Source of the DNA: Roseiarcus sp963758335 | Lineage (GTDB): Bacteria; Pseudomonadota; Alphaproteobacteria; Rhizobiales; Beijerinckiaceae | NCBI GenBank assembly: GCA_963758335.1 | Contig: CAVWVF010000002.1 | Span: forward strand, 620,001 to 684,000 | DNA length: 64,000 nt | Direction: 5' to 3' | Shown: in pieces, positions 8,834 to 18,094 of the stretch | Layout: each line of letters begins with the position of its first letter | Numbering within the stretch: the stretch's first letter is position 1 | Notes under the pieces: model-generated | The model's input: only the letters and a program-made list of their open reading frames with translations | Told to the model about the DNA's origin: nothing | The model's database searches: none | Position numbers and translations under genes: made by a program

Positions 8834-10257
8834 CGGACGTCCTCCCCCTTCGCGACCGGTTTGGCAAAATGTTCGCGCAACGCCGCGACGAGCGGGCCCA
8901 TCCGGCTGGCGTTCGAGCCTTTGACCATGACGACGTCGCCGCCCCGCAGCGCGGCGGCGATTTCGGCGGTGAGCCCGTCCGACCGCTCCGCCCAGGCGGC
9001 CCGCATCGACGCCGGCGCTGCGTCGTAGAGTTCGCGTGTAAGCGGCCCCGCCCCGAACAGGAGATCGACCTTGTCGGCCTCGAGATCGGAGGCGAGCTCG
9101 GCGTGCATCGCGGCCGCGTCGGGACCCAGCTCCAGCATGTCGCCGATGACGGCGATCCGGCGGCCGTTCGGCCCGGGCTTCGCCGCGCCGAGCAGCTTCA
9201 GCGCCGCGCGCATCGAGGCCGGATTGGCGTTGTAGCTTTCGTCGATGATGATGGCGGCGCCGCCGGGGGTGGCGATCGAAATGCGTACGCCCCTGCCCTT
9301 CTGCGCCGAAAAGCCGGCGAGCGCCGAGGCGCAGGCCTCGAGGTCGGCGCCGAGCGCATCCGCCGCGAGCAGAGCCCCGAGCGCGTTCTCGGCCATGTGC
9401 GCTCCCGGCGCGCCCAGGTCGAAGCGCAGGCGGCGGCCGAGAATGCGCGCCTCGACGCGCGACTCGGTTTCGGTCTCGACGATGCCCAGGAGCCTCGCCT
9501 CGCTCGCTTCGTCGGAGCCGAAGGTCCTTACGATCGCGCGCTGCGCCCGAGCGGCCGCAGCCAGCCGGTCGAATTGCGGCGCGCTGCGATTGAGCACGGC
9601 CACGCCTCCGGGCTCGAGGCCGAGGAAAACCTCCGCCTTCGCGTCTGCGATCGCCTCGAGCGAGCCGAGATGCTCGATGTGGACAGGGGCGATCGACGTG
9701 ACGAGAGCGACGTGTGGGCGCGCCATTCGGGTGAGCGGCGCGATCTCACCGGCGTGATTCATGCCGATTTCGAACACGCCGAAGCGAGCGTCCGCCGGCA
9801 TGCGCGCCAGGGTAAGCGGCACGCCCCAATGGTTGTTGAAGGACGCGGCCGACGCGTGCGCGGCGCCGCAGGCGGCGAGCATCTGCCGCAGCATCTCCTT
9901 GGCGCTCGTCTTGCCGACCGACCCGGTCACCGCGACGACGCGCGCCGCGGTTCGCGCGCGCGAAGCGACGCCGAGCCGCACCATCGCCAGGAGCGTATCG
10001 TCGACAGGGAACACCGGGCCGAAGCCCGCGAGAGTCGCCGCGCGGTCCCGAGCGACCGCCGCCGCGGCGCCCGCGGCGAAGGCGTCGGCGACGTGGTCAT
10101 GCCCGTCGCGAGTCTCGCCCTTGATGGCGAAGAAAATGTCACCCCGCTCGAGCGTGCGGCTGTCAATCGACACGCCGCCGGCCGCCCCGTTCAGCGCGGC
10201 GCTCGGCGCCGCGCCCAAGGCATCCGTCAACTCTTTTTCCGACCACAGCGCCCTCAT
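8827..10257 (-). CDS. murF: UDP-MurNAc-tripeptide--D-Ala-D-Ala ligase MurF
   Basis: 476-residue Mur ligase that adds D-alanyl-D-alanine, completing the UDP-MurNAc pentapeptide. The N-terminal domain has GVSIDSRTLERGDIFFAIKG. The ATP-binding loop is VTGSVGKTSAKEMLRQML, followed by SFNNHWGVPLTLARM and FEIGMNHAGEIAPLT. The C-terminal domain contains DESYNANPASMRAAL. It overlaps murE by 4 bases (ATGA type) and mraY by 7. Confidence 0.96.
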   Translation of the reverse strand: MRALWSEKELTDALGAAPSAALNGAAGGVSIDSRTLERGDIFFAIKGETRDGHDHVADAFAAGAAAAVARDRAATLAGFGPVFPVDDTLLAMVRLGVASRARTAARVVAVTGSVGKTSAKEMLRQMLAACGAAHASAASFNNHWGVPLTLARMPADARFGVFEIGMNHAGEIAPLTRMARPHVALVTSIAPVHIEHLGSLEAIADAKAEVFLGLEPGGVAVLNRSAPQFDRLAAAARAQRAIVRTFGSDEASEARLLGIVETETESRVEARILGRRLRFDLGAPGAHMAENALGALLAADALGADLEACASALAGFSAQKGRGVRISIATPGGAAIIIDESYNANPASMRAALKLLGAAKPGPNGRRIAVIGDMLELGPDAAAMHAELASDLEADKVDLLFGAGPLTRELYDAAPASMRAAWAERSDGLTAEIAAALRGGDVVMVKGSNASRMGPLVAALREHFAKPVAKGEDVRC

Positions 10258-11696
10258 GCCGCCTCCCGCAATGCCGCGCGCGCTTCGTCCGCGTCGCTGA
10301 ACGGCAGCACGGTGTCGCCGACAATCTGCCCGATTTCGTGACCTTTGCCGGCGATCAGCAAGGCGTCGCCATCTTTCAGCATCGCGACGCCAGCGCGGAT
10401 CGCCTCGGCGCGGTCGCCGATTTCGAGCGCGCAGGGGGCGGCGGCGAGGATCTGAGCGCGGATCGCGGCCGGATTCTCCGAGCGCGGATTGTCGTCGGTG
10501 ACGATCGCGACGTCCGCACAGCGCGTCGCGATCTCGCCCATGATCGGCCGCTTGCCCGCGTCGCGGTCGCCGCCGCAGCCGAACACCAGGATGAGGCGGC
10601 TGTGGACGTAAGGAAGCAGGGCCGCGAGCGCTTTTTCCAGCGCGTCCGGCTTGTGAGCGTAGTCGACGAACACGGCGGCGCCGCGAATCTCACCGATCCG
10701 TTCCAGCCGGCCAGGCGCCCCCTCGAGCGACTGCATCGCCCTGAACACGGCGTCCGCCTCGCTGCCCGTCGCGATGCACAGGCCTGCGGCGACCAGCGCG
10801 TTGGAGACCTGGAAATCGCCTGGCAGCGGCAGGGCGACGCGCCAGCGCCGCCCGCCGAACTCGAGTTCTATCGTCGAGGCGAGACCGGCGCGGGCGACGG
10901 ATGCCAATCGGATCGCCTCGCCGTTGGCGCCAATGGAAAAAACCGCGAGCCCGCGCAGGCGGGCCGCTTCGATCACGCGCGAGACGACGCCGCTGTCGGC
11001 GTCAACGACCGCGGGGGCCCCTTCCGGCAGAAGCTGACGGAAAAGACGCAGCTTGGCGGCGAGATAGTCCTCGACCGTCGGGTGATAATCCATGTGATCG
11101 CGGGTCAGATTGGTGAAGGCGCCGGCGGCGAGACGTACGCCGTCCAGCCGCTTCTGGTCGAGGCCATGCGACGAGGCCTCCATCGCGAGATGCGTGACGC
11201 CCGCGCCGGCCAGCTGGTCGAGGGTGCGATGCAGTTCGATCGGGTCCGGCGTCGTCAGCGATCCGTAGACGGTCATCGGGCGCGAGACGACGCCGATGGT
11301 GCCGAGCGAAGCGGCCTCGCGGCCCAGCGACAGCCATATTTGCCGGGCGAAGGCGACGACCGAGGTCTTGCCGCTCGTGCCCGTGACGGCGACGATGGTC
11401 TCCGGCTGGCGCGGAGACAGACGCGCGGCGGCGCGGGCGAGCGCGGCGCGGGCGTCGGCGACCCTGACAAAGGGCGCCCCAGCGATGGGAGGCTCCCGCT
11501 CGCCGACGATGGCCGCAGCCCCGCGCTTCAGCGCATCGCCGACATGCGCAAGGCCGTCGTCTTTCGTTCCGGCAAGCGCGAAAAATGCGTATCCCGGCTC
11601 GACCTTGCGGCTGTCGGAGGCAATGCCGGCGATCTCGCGGGAGGCGACCGTGTCGTCCGCATTCTCCAGATCGACGATGTCGCCAAGCCGCCTCAT
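10254..11696 (-). CDS. murE: UDP-MurNAc-L-Ala-D-Glu--2,6-diaminopimelate ligase MurE
   Basis: 480-residue Mur ligase that adds the third stem-peptide residue. P-loop VTGTSGKTSVVAFARQIW; carbamylated-lysine region NLTRDHMDYHPTVEDYLAAK; the DNPRSENP motif typical of the meso-diaminopimelate-specific enzymes is present as TDDNPRSENPAAIR. The ATG at 11696 (MRRLGDIVD) is preferred: it follows a GGGGA element and matches the family N-terminus, whereas the farther ATG at 11741 would overlap ftsI by 35 bases. Confidence 0.95.
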   Translation of the reverse strand: MRRLGDIVDLENADDTVASREIAGIASDSRKVEPGYAFFALAGTKDDGLAHVGDALKRGAAAIVGEREPPIAGAPFVRVADARAALARAAARLSPRQPETIVAVTGTSGKTSVVAFARQIWLSLGREAASLGTIGVVSRPMTVYGSLTTPDPIELHRTLDQLAGAGVTHLAMEASSHGLDQKRLDGVRLAAGAFTNLTRDHMDYHPTVEDYLAAKLRLFRQLLPEGAPAVVDADSGVVSRVIEAARLRGLAVFSIGANGEAIRLASVARAGLASTIELEFGGRRWRVALPLPGDFQVSNALVAAGLCIATGSEADAVFRAMQSLEGAPGRLERIGEIRGAAVFVDYAHKPDALEKALAALLPYVHSRLILVFGCGGDRDAGKRPIMGEIATRCADVAIVTDDNPRSENPAAIRAQILAAAPCALEIGDRAEAIRAGVAMLKDGDALLIAGKGHEIGQIVGDTVLPFSDADEARAALREAA

Positions 11697-11706
11697 TCCC
11701 CGCCGC

Positions 11707-13617
11707 TCACTCCTTGCCGACCTTGTCGGCGTCGGCTCCATACCCCAGACGGGCGATGATGGGGAACGGCTGATTTGGCGCCTCCTTCATCGGAGGCACG
11801 CCTTCCAGCGGCTCGACCCGGCGGACGAGCGCCCCGGCGGCGCGGCCGGCGTTGTAGGCGGCGGTATGGTAGCCGTGGTCCTCGGGCGCGGCCTGCGGAT
11901 CGTCGTAGATGGTCAGATACAGGTATTTGGGCTGGTTCGCCGGGGTGATCGCCATGAAGGTGGTGAACACGCGGTCCTTCGAGTAGTGGCCGTGGATAAT
12001 CTTGTCGGCCGTGCCGGTCTTGCCGCCGACATAATAGCCGGGAATGTTGGCGAAGCTCGCCGAGCCGTGGGTTGCGTTGGAGCGCATCAGGTAGCGCATC
12101 GATTTGGAGGTCTGCTCGCTGACGACCCGGCGGCTGATCTTGTCCGCTTCCGGTTGCGTGCGCGGCAGGAAGGTCGGGGACATGATCTTGCCGCCGTTGA
12201 CCAGCGCGCAGACGGCCATGACCGCCTGGATCGGGGCGACGTTGAGGCCCTGGCCGAAGGCGATGGTCATCGTGTTGAGCTCGCCCCAGCGCTTGGGCAC
12301 CAGCGGCTCGGCGCTTTCCGGCAGTTCGGTGCGCAGACGGTCGAGCTGCCCCATCTTCTTCAGGAACGCCTTGTGCCCTTCGACGCCCACCATCAGCGCC
12401 ATGCGCGCGGCGCCGATGTTCGAGGAATGGGTGAACACTTCCGGTACGGTCAGCACGCGGTGAGTGGCGTGGAAATCGTGAATGGTGAACCGGCCGTAAC
12501 GAAGGCTGTCGCGCGCGTTGATGTGCGAGCCCAGATTGACCTTGCCCGTGTCCAGCGCCGTCGCGATCGACAGCGCCTTGAAGGTTGAGCCCATCTCGTA
12601 GACGCCGACGTTGATTCGGTTGATCTTCGAGGGATCGTGCGCATCGATCGGCTGATTGGGATCGTAGTCGGGCAGAGATTCGAGCGCGATCACCTCGCCC
12701 GTATTGATGTCGACGACCATTCCGGCCGCGGCCTTGGCGCGGAAGCGGTCCATGCCGGCCATCAGCTCATCACGCAGCGCATGCGTCACCCTGAGGTCGA
12801 GCGACAGCCGGACGGGCTTCAAGCTTTCGGGATCGACGACGAAACCGGGCACGTGCGGGTCCGTCAGGCTCTGCTCGTCGAGATATTTCTCCATGCCGGC
12901 GATGCCGACGTTGTCCTTGTCGACGTAGCCGAGCACGTGCGCGCCGATCGGCCCGTTTGGATAGACGCGCTTGTTCTCGGGGAGGAAGCCGACGCCCGGA
13001 AGGCCGAGATGGAAGATCTCCGCCTGTTCTTTCGGCGTGATTTGCCGCTTGACCCAGACGAAGCCCTTCTTCGCGCCGAGCCGCTCGCGCAGCTCCTTGG
13101 CATCGACGTCCGGCAGCACGGCGGTAATGAGCTCGACCGCCTCGTCCTTGTCGATGATGCGGTTGGGTTCGGCGAAGACCGACATGGTCTTCACGTCGGT
13201 CGCGAGGATTTCTCCGTTGCGGTCGAGCATGTCGGGCCGGGCGCCCGAAACGGCCTGGTCCGCCGCGTCCTTGAGCGTCTGCGGCGGATCGTGGGAAACG
13301 CCGAGCACGACGAGCTTCGCTCCGAGGACGGCGTAAGCGGCGAACATGCAAAGCGAGAGTGTGCGTATGCGCGCGCCCGATCGGTCGAGCCGCGTCAACA
13401 GGAGCGCGTGAACGAACGTCTTCGCATTCGCGACCGTCATCAGCGAGCGCAGGGTCGGCCGCGGCCTGTCGGGCGACGGCGGCTCGAGATCGACGCCGAA
13501 ATTCTCCGGCACATAGCGGCGGAAAAGCGCAATCACGGCGCGCGACGCGGGTCCCATGCGCCTTTCTCGTCGTGCGGTCTTGCGGCCCGCCTCCTTCGGC
13601 GTCCGAGTCATGTTCAT
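11707..13617 (-). CDS. ftsI: Peptidoglycan D,D-transpeptidase FtsI (PBP3)
   Basis: 636-residue class B penicillin-binding protein of the divisome. A single N-terminal membrane helix (RTLSLCMFAAYAVLGAKLVVLGV) sits after a basic, about 100-residue cytoplasmic leader, longer than in E. coli. The dimerisation domain begins at RPDMLDRNGEILATDVKT. The transpeptidase domain shows the active-site SxxK (MGSTFKAL), SxN (THSSNIG) and KTG (GGKTGTADK). It overlaps ftsL by 4 bases and sits 10 bases ahead of murE. Confidence 0.96.
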   Translation of the reverse strand: MNMTRTPKEAGRKTARRERRMGPASRAVIALFRRYVPENFGVDLEPPSPDRPRPTLRSLMTVANAKTFVHALLLTRLDRSGARIRTLSLCMFAAYAVLGAKLVVLGVSHDPPQTLKDAADQAVSGARPDMLDRNGEILATDVKTMSVFAEPNRIIDKDEAVELITAVLPDVDAKELRERLGAKKGFVWVKRQITPKEQAEIFHLGLPGVGFLPENKRVYPNGPIGAHVLGYVDKDNVGIAGMEKYLDEQSLTDPHVPGFVVDPESLKPVRLSLDLRVTHALRDELMAGMDRFRAKAAAGMVVDINTGEVIALESLPDYDPNQPIDAHDPSKINRINVGVYEMGSTFKALSIATALDTGKVNLGSHINARDSLRYGRFTIHDFHATHRVLTVPEVFTHSSNIGAARMALMVGVEGHKAFLKKMGQLDRLRTELPESAEPLVPKRWGELNTMTIAFGQGLNVAPIQAVMAVCALVNGGKIMSPTFLPRTQPEADKISRRVVSEQTSKSMRYLMRSNATHGSASFANIPGYYVGGKTGTADKIIHGHYSKDRVFTTFMAITPANQPKYLYLTIYDDPQAAPEDHGYHTAAYNAGRAAGALVRRVEPLEGVPPMKEAPNQPFPIIARLGYGADADKVGKE

Positions 13618-14006
13618 CTGATTGCCGGAGTCGCGCCGCCGGCGACGGTTACCGGGACGGCGGGGGCGGCGTTGTCCTTCATGAAGCCGAGCAATTCGAG
13701 TTCGCGGCCGATCGAGTCGGTCTTGGGCCGGGCTTCAGGCAACTCGTCGGCGGTGGCGATCTGCCAGAGCGCCAGAGGCTGGAGGCCGAGCTTCGAATCA
13801 GCCAGCGCCTGCAAGCGGTCCGGACGCGCGAGATGGGCGTATTCGGCGCGCAGCAGGTTGATGGCGTCCTTCTCCTTGGCGATGAGATGGCGCGTCTTCA
13901 CGAGCTGCTCGGAAGCATAGATCGTGCGGTATTTGACGCCGTAGACGTAAGCCGCCGATCCGATCAGCGCCGCGATCGCGATCGCATGTAAGAGCCGCCA
14001 AATCAC
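13614..14006 (-). CDS. ftsL: Cell division protein FtsL
   Basis: 130-residue bitopic protein: one N-terminal membrane helix (LLHAIAIAALIGSAAYVYGV) followed by a predicted coiled coil (SEQLVKTRHLIAKEKDAINLLRAEYAHL) and a short proline-rich tail. Sequence conservation of FtsL is low, so the call rests on topology, length and position between rsmH and ftsI, with 4-base overlaps on both sides. FtsL joins FtsB and FtsQ in the divisome to activate FtsWI; ftsQ is not in this window. Confidence 0.85.
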   Translation of the reverse strand: MIWRLLHAIAIAALIGSAAYVYGVKYRTIYASEQLVKTRHLIAKEKDAINLLRAEYAHLARPDRLQALADSKLGLQPLALWQIATADELPEARPKTDSIGRELELLGFMKDNAAPAVPVTVAGGATPAIR

Positions 14007-15007
14007 CCGTGCCTCCCTCGCCGCGCCGGCGGCCGCGTCAATGCCCGAAGCGCCTCGTCCGTCTCCCTCGCCGGCGCTCCGAGCCGCACCGCATATCGGA
14101 GCTTCGCCGAGCGCGAGCGTGGATTGGCCGCCGCCTCGGCTACGCCCGGTTCGATCGGCTGGCCGCGAGGAACCTCGAAGGTCGGGTCGGCCTCGGCCGG
14201 CTCGCCCGGAAGCCGGCGCGACGGCGAGCGGCCCCGCCGGGAGCGCGCGCCGAGGAAGAGCTTGACGATGCGGTCTTCGAGCGAATGAAAGGTCACGACC
14301 GCGAGCCGCCCCCCGGGCTTCAGCAGCGCTTCGGCCGCGGCCAGGCCGCGCAGGAGCTCGCCGAGTTCGTCGTTGACGGCGATCCGCAGCGCCTGGAAGG
14401 TGCGCGTCGCGGGATGGGTGAGTTCGCCCCAGCGGGCCGGCGCGACGCGCGACACCAAATTCGCGAGCTGCAGCGTCGAGATGAACGGCGCCGTCTTGCG
14501 GTCGGCGACGATCGCGTGGGCGATGCGGCGCGCGGCGCGCTCCTCGCCGAAATGGAACAGAATGTCGGCAATCGTCGCCTCGTCCTCTTCCCGCAGAAGG
14601 TCCGCGGCGCTGCGGCCCTTTGCTTCCATCCGCATGTCGAGGGGAGCGTCGAAGCGCAGCGAAAAGCCGCGCTCGGCCTCGTCGAGCTGCATCGACGAGA
14701 CGCCGACGTCGAACACGATTCCGTCCGCCTTCCCGAGGCTGAGGGCCTGCGCGACCGCGCCGATGTCGCCGAAGCGCGCTTCGACGAGGCGCAGCCTGCG
14801 GCCCGCGGCTGCGACAAGGCCCGCGCCGCCGCGAACGGCCAGGGGATCGCGGTCGAGCGCGACGACGTTCGCGCCGCGGTCGAGAAGCGCCTGCGTATAG
14901 CCTCCTGCGCCGAAAGTTCCGTCGATGAACAGGGCCCCTTCGCGCGGCTCAAGCGCGTCCAGAACCTCGGCGAGCAGGACCGGGACGTGCCGTGAGGCCC
15001 GCGTCAT
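14003..15007 (-). CDS. rsmH: 16S rRNA (cytosine1402-N4)-methyltransferase RsmH (MraW)
   Basis: 334-residue SAM-dependent methyltransferase modifying C1402 of 16S rRNA. N-terminal HVPVLLAEVLDALEP, SAM loop FIDGTFGAGGYTQALLD, the family motif FDVGVSSMQLDEAERGFSLRFDAPLDMRM, and C-terminal TFHSLEDRIVKLFL are all visible. The ATG at 15007 overlaps the mraZ TGA (ATGA), showing translational coupling, and fixes the start. Confidence 0.96.
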   Translation of the reverse strand: MTRASRHVPVLLAEVLDALEPREGALFIDGTFGAGGYTQALLDRGANVVALDRDPLAVRGGAGLVAAAGRRLRLVEARFGDIGAVAQALSLGKADGIVFDVGVSSMQLDEAERGFSLRFDAPLDMRMEAKGRSAADLLREEDEATIADILFHFGEERAARRIAHAIVADRKTAPFISTLQLANLVSRVAPARWGELTHPATRTFQALRIAVNDELGELLRGLAAAEALLKPGGRLAVVTFHSLEDRIVKLFLGARSRRGRSPSRRLPGEPAEADPTFEVPRGQPIEPGVAEAAANPRSRSAKLRYAVRLGAPARETDEALRALTRPPARRGRHG

Positions 15008-15459
15008 TTCGGCGCGTCGGCGCCGCGCGCGGCCCTCAAGCGCAAGAGACGGCTGCGCGCCTCGTCGAGATGGGCGGCGAAGCGCGACGGCTCCCAGATC
15101 TGGAACTTGTGTCCCTGCCCCACGAAAACCGCTTCCTCGCGCAGGCCCAGCGAAGCCTTCAGGCGCTCGTCGAGCGACACCCGGCCTTCCGCGTCCATGC
15201 GCAGGATCTCGCTCGTCCCCAGGAGCGCGGTCGCGAAGGCGTCGCGATCGGGCGAAAAGGGCGGCATCGTCGCGAGCAGCGCGTCGATCTCGGCGAGAAG
15301 CCTGTGGCCCCCGCAGTCGAGCGCCGGCGTGTCGAGCGACGGATAGGCGTAGACGCCCTCGAAGCCGTCCTTCGCAAGAACCTGACGGAACGGGGCCGGG
15401 ACCGAGATCCGGCCCTTGGCGTCGAATCGGTTGGTGTAATGGGAGAGAAAACGGTCCAA
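15004..15459 (-). CDS. mraZ: Transcriptional regulator MraZ
   Basis: About 151 residues, two SpoVT-AbrB-like repeats: FLSHYTNRFDAKGRISVPAPFRQVL and LLGTSEILRMDAEGRVSLDERLKASLGL. MraZ represses the dcw promoter as an oligomeric ring and binds the nucleoid. No ATG is available at the expected place; homologues begin with MDRFLS, which here corresponds to a TTG at 15459 (LDRFLSHY). A second TTG at 15492 would add 11 residues. The gene heads the operon, with its putative operator about 90 bp upstream. Confidence 0.92.
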   Translation of the reverse strand: MDRFLSHYTNRFDAKGRISVPAPFRQVLAKDGFEGVYAYPSLDTPALDCGGHRLLAEIDALLATMPPFSPDRDAFATALLGTSEILRMDAEGRVSLDERLKASLGLREEAVFVGQGHKFQIWEPSRFAAHLDEARSRLLRLRAARGADAPK

Positions 15460-15545
15460 AGGGCGCGGCCCCGACGCGCGAGAAACCCTCAACAGGTGGA
15501 GCAGCGCTCGGCGGCGTCGTCTCGCTGTCCGTTGGCGGGATGATT

Positions 15546-15587
15546 TGGGATAACATGGGACACCATGGGGGTCAATGGGGATATGGG
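15546..15587. promoter_or_regulatory. Candidate MraZ operator: TGGG direct-repeat array
   Basis: On the plus strand TGGG occurs at 15546, 15556, 15566 and 15576, exactly 10 bp apart, and once more at 15584. In E. coli MraZ binds short TGGG-type direct repeats with 10-bp spacing upstream of mraZ. Here the array lies about 90 bp upstream of the mraZ start, in the opposite orientation to the gene. Role as an autoregulatory operator is inference from known MraZ biology and the spacing. Confidence 0.65.
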
Positions 15588-15608
15588 GCCGCCAAGGTTA
15601 AACTTCCG

Positions 15609-16968
15609 TTACGGCGAAGGAAATTGGCGGGAAGACGATCTTGGGCTGGCCGCCTGACCGCTCATTTCGGCCCAGGCGAACGCCCACCTGTTCGGTCCTG
15701 GCCCATTCGAGGCGGTCGAGGGCCACGCGCCCCGCTTGCCCGGCCGGACCTTGCGGCCGAGCTTCATCTCGACCATCGCGATGAACTCCGCAGCGCCGAG
15801 CGGGCGCCCGTTCGGGCGCCGGGTCTCGAATCCGTCGAGCGCCGCCTGCTCGTCGAGCGACAATTCCAAAAGATCGGCGAACCGCGGCGCTCGCTCCAGC
15901 GCCGGGCCGACCGTCACCAGCACGTCGTCGCGCCCCTTTTTGAACGGCGTGAAAGCCAGGTCGCGGTCTTTGAAGCGCACGCGCAAGGTTCCGTCGAGCA
16001 TGTGCGGAAGCGTGACCTTGGCTCCGCGCGGCGCCGTTCCTGGTCCTTGCGTTCTGACTGCGTAGCGGGTCGCGCCGGCGGTGCGCTCTTCCCGGCGCGT
16101 CAGAGCCTCCGCCAGATCAGCCTTGGAGCCGGACCAGGGCCGATGCGCGTCCTCGGCCTGACGCGGGGCGACCGCGAACCTTTTGTTCCAGCGTTCGAGG
16201 AAACTGTCCGCGAACGCCTGCGCCTCATCGATGCAGGAGACGCCGGCCAGGCGCATCTCCTTGATCAGCCGATCCTGCAAGGTCTGGTTGGCGCGCTCCA
16301 CCCGACCCTTGGCTTGCGGGGTCGCGGCGTGAATGAGCTCGATGCGCAGCCGCTCGGCGACGCGGCCGAACTCGGTCAAGCCGTCGCCGCCTTGCGCCTC
16401 TTTGGCGCCCGGTGGCGTCGTCGATGAACACGATCAGCGTGCAGCGCGCCCCCGGCCCTCGAACCAATCGTGCGGGCTCCCGTCGATCTGGATGAGTTCG
16501 CCAAAGCGCGGCCGGCGTTCGCGAACCTGGAAGATCTTTCTTGGCGCGCCGCCGCCTGGGCCGCCAGAGCCCCAGCCGGATCTGGATCTGCCGGACCGTC
16601 TCCTTCGATACCCAGACGCCCTCGATCTCGCCAAGCTTCTCGCTGGCCAGGGTCGCGCCGAAATCGGCGTAGCGCGTCTGTAGCGTCGCTTCGATCGTGG
16701 CGACCTTCGCCGCATCGAGCCGGTTGTTCGAGGGCCGTCCGCGCCGGCGCGACACCACGCTCGCCTCGCCCTCGCAACGATAGCCGCGAACCAGCCGCTT
16801 CACCTGCCGGACCCCGATTCCCAAAAGCTCCGCAGCGCGAGCCTGTCGCAGCTCTCCGCGCATCACACGCCGCAATACGTCAAACCGCTCCCGCTCCGCC
16901 CCGCTCATCGCCAAAACGTCCCCGCTCAAAACGTCCCCCTCCTGCTTCCGCAAAAGGGGACATCTCAA
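15609..16968 (-). pseudogene. Transposase of ISNCY-like family, frameshifted and deleted
   Basis: N-terminal part (from 16968): helix-turn-helix segment RAAELLGIGVRQVKRLVRGYRCEGEASVVSRRRGRPSNNR. After two frame changes (about 16540 and 16450) the first catalytic-aspartate region reads RFGELIQIDGSPHDWFEGRG and then LIVFIDDATG. The sequence next jumps to LTEFGRVAERLRIELIHAATPQAKGRVERANQTLQDRLIKEMRLAGVS, holding the third catalytic residue (VERAN). The stretch between FIDDATG and EFGRVAERL, where the second aspartate should lie, is missing. Non-functional as written. Confidence 0.75.
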
Positions 16969-17003
16969 CTTTGCTCAAAGGGGACATTTCAACTTTGCCG
17001 TAA
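15609..17003 (-). mobile_element. Insertion-sequence remnant (ISNCY-like DDE element)
   Basis: The ends look like imperfect inverted repeats: GTTACGGCGAAGGAAAT at the left (about 15609) and, read inward from the right end, GTTACGGCAAAGTTGAAAT (about 17003). Between them lies a broken transposase. The right end also carries a second AAGGGGACAT..TCAACTTTG unit (about 16955-16975), so the terminal sequence is partly duplicated. No clear target duplication was found. The element sits directly behind the TGGG array of the dcw operon. Confidence 0.65.
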
Positions 17004-17536
17004 CACAACGTGCGGTCCCTCGTTGACAAAGATGTGTCTCAAGCAGAAGTTAGGGTGAACGTCGTGGGACTTGGAGACACGTGGACTGGCGGGGGAACCG
17101 CGGCGAGTCGGCCGTAGGTCTCTATCAACTTAAAGTTCGCGCTTTGTCAAATATTCATTCAAGTTTGCCTTAGAGACGATGTCGAACTCAAGTCAATGAA
17201 ATTTCAAACAGGTTAACATCCGGAGAGGAGCGTTGGCTTTATCAGGAGCGGAAACTCTTGCTAACCCGTTCGTTTTTAGTGGCGCCCTCAGCCTTTTCCC
17301 TTAGGTATTCGAGCGCGCAGGCGCTCATTCCGCTGAAAGTGGCGTGTCGCGCGGGAGCGACAATCGACCGCGCCGCCCAAGCGGCGGAGGCCGCTAACCA
17401 TGTCCAGCAAGGCCGCCCAACAATTTCTTGCTATTGGAACAAAACGGTAACATAATGGGCTCCGACTGACAGAAAGTCCGGATGCCGGCATCTTTCGAAC
17501 CAACTCCGCCGAAACGGGGCGGGAAGCGAGGCAAGC
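17004..17536. other. Intergenic region, no gene recognised
   Basis: About 530 bp between the insertion-sequence remnant and the first HTH gene. Positions 17130-17230 are AT-rich against the local background. Possible reading frames lack codon bias or recognisable homology. A promoter for the 17537 gene probably lies near 17430-17460 (AT-rich, with TAACATAAT), but this is weak. Confidence 0.4.
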
Positions 17537-18013
17537 ATGGATCAAAATACGGCGCCAACCGTCAAGCGACGGCTCGATGCCTATGGCAGGATCTTGCGGC
17601 GGGGGCGCATCCTGGCCCGGCGCCGCGAGGGCTGGGCCTATGACGAGATCGCGCGCGAGGAGGGGCTGACCGACGAGCGCATCCGGCAGATCGTTCGCGA
17701 AGTTTTTCGAAAGCGGCCGGTCGAGAACGGCGCCGATCACGCAAAACTGCAGCTGGCCCGCCTGGCGCCGGCGCTGCAGGCGGCCGAGGCGGCGATCCTC
17801 AATGGCGACGTGAAGGCCATTGCGCCTTTTTTGAAGGCGCTGGACCGGGCCGACCGCTGGCAGGAGGTCGCCATCGCCCACGGGGAGGACGACGACGGCG
17901 CCCGCAAGAGGCTGATGGACAAGCTCAACCAGGCGGCCGAGAGGCTTTACGGGGGTAAGGCGGACGAGGACGCGGCCTCGCACGGCGCCGAAGCGGCCGC
18001 CGAGCCGATTTGA
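17537..18013 (+). CDS. Small sigma-70-region-4-like HTH protein (paralogue 1)
   Basis: 158 residues. Residues 18-55 (RILRRGRILARRREGWAYDEIAREEGLTDERIRQIVREVF) form a sigma-region-4-like helix-turn-helix. The middle (DHAKLQLARLAPALQAAEAAILNGDVKAIAPFLKALDRADRWQ) is a helical domain shared with the next gene and with the gene at 28072. I do not recognise a named family. The HTH plus short helical oligomerisation-like region recalls phage terminase small subunits, but that is only a structural analogy. Followed after 81 bp by paralogue 2 on the same strand. Confidence 0.7.
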   Translation: MDQNTAPTVKRRLDAYGRILRRGRILARRREGWAYDEIAREEGLTDERIRQIVREVFRKRPVENGADHAKLQLARLAPALQAAEAAILNGDVKAIAPFLKALDRADRWQEVAIAHGEDDDGARKRLMDKLNQAAERLYGGKADEDAASHGAEAAAEPI

Positions 18014-18094
18014 TGGCGTTTTCTTTCGGCTTTTGGCGAGAAGCGCCATCTGCCCGGTTCTTTCAACGGCGCCCGACGGCAAGAGAGAGGCGAA

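Noticed and set aside
17258..17455. 65-codon frame in the spacer before the first HTH gene
   Set aside because: No ribosome site, no homology and atypical composition; treated as non-coding.
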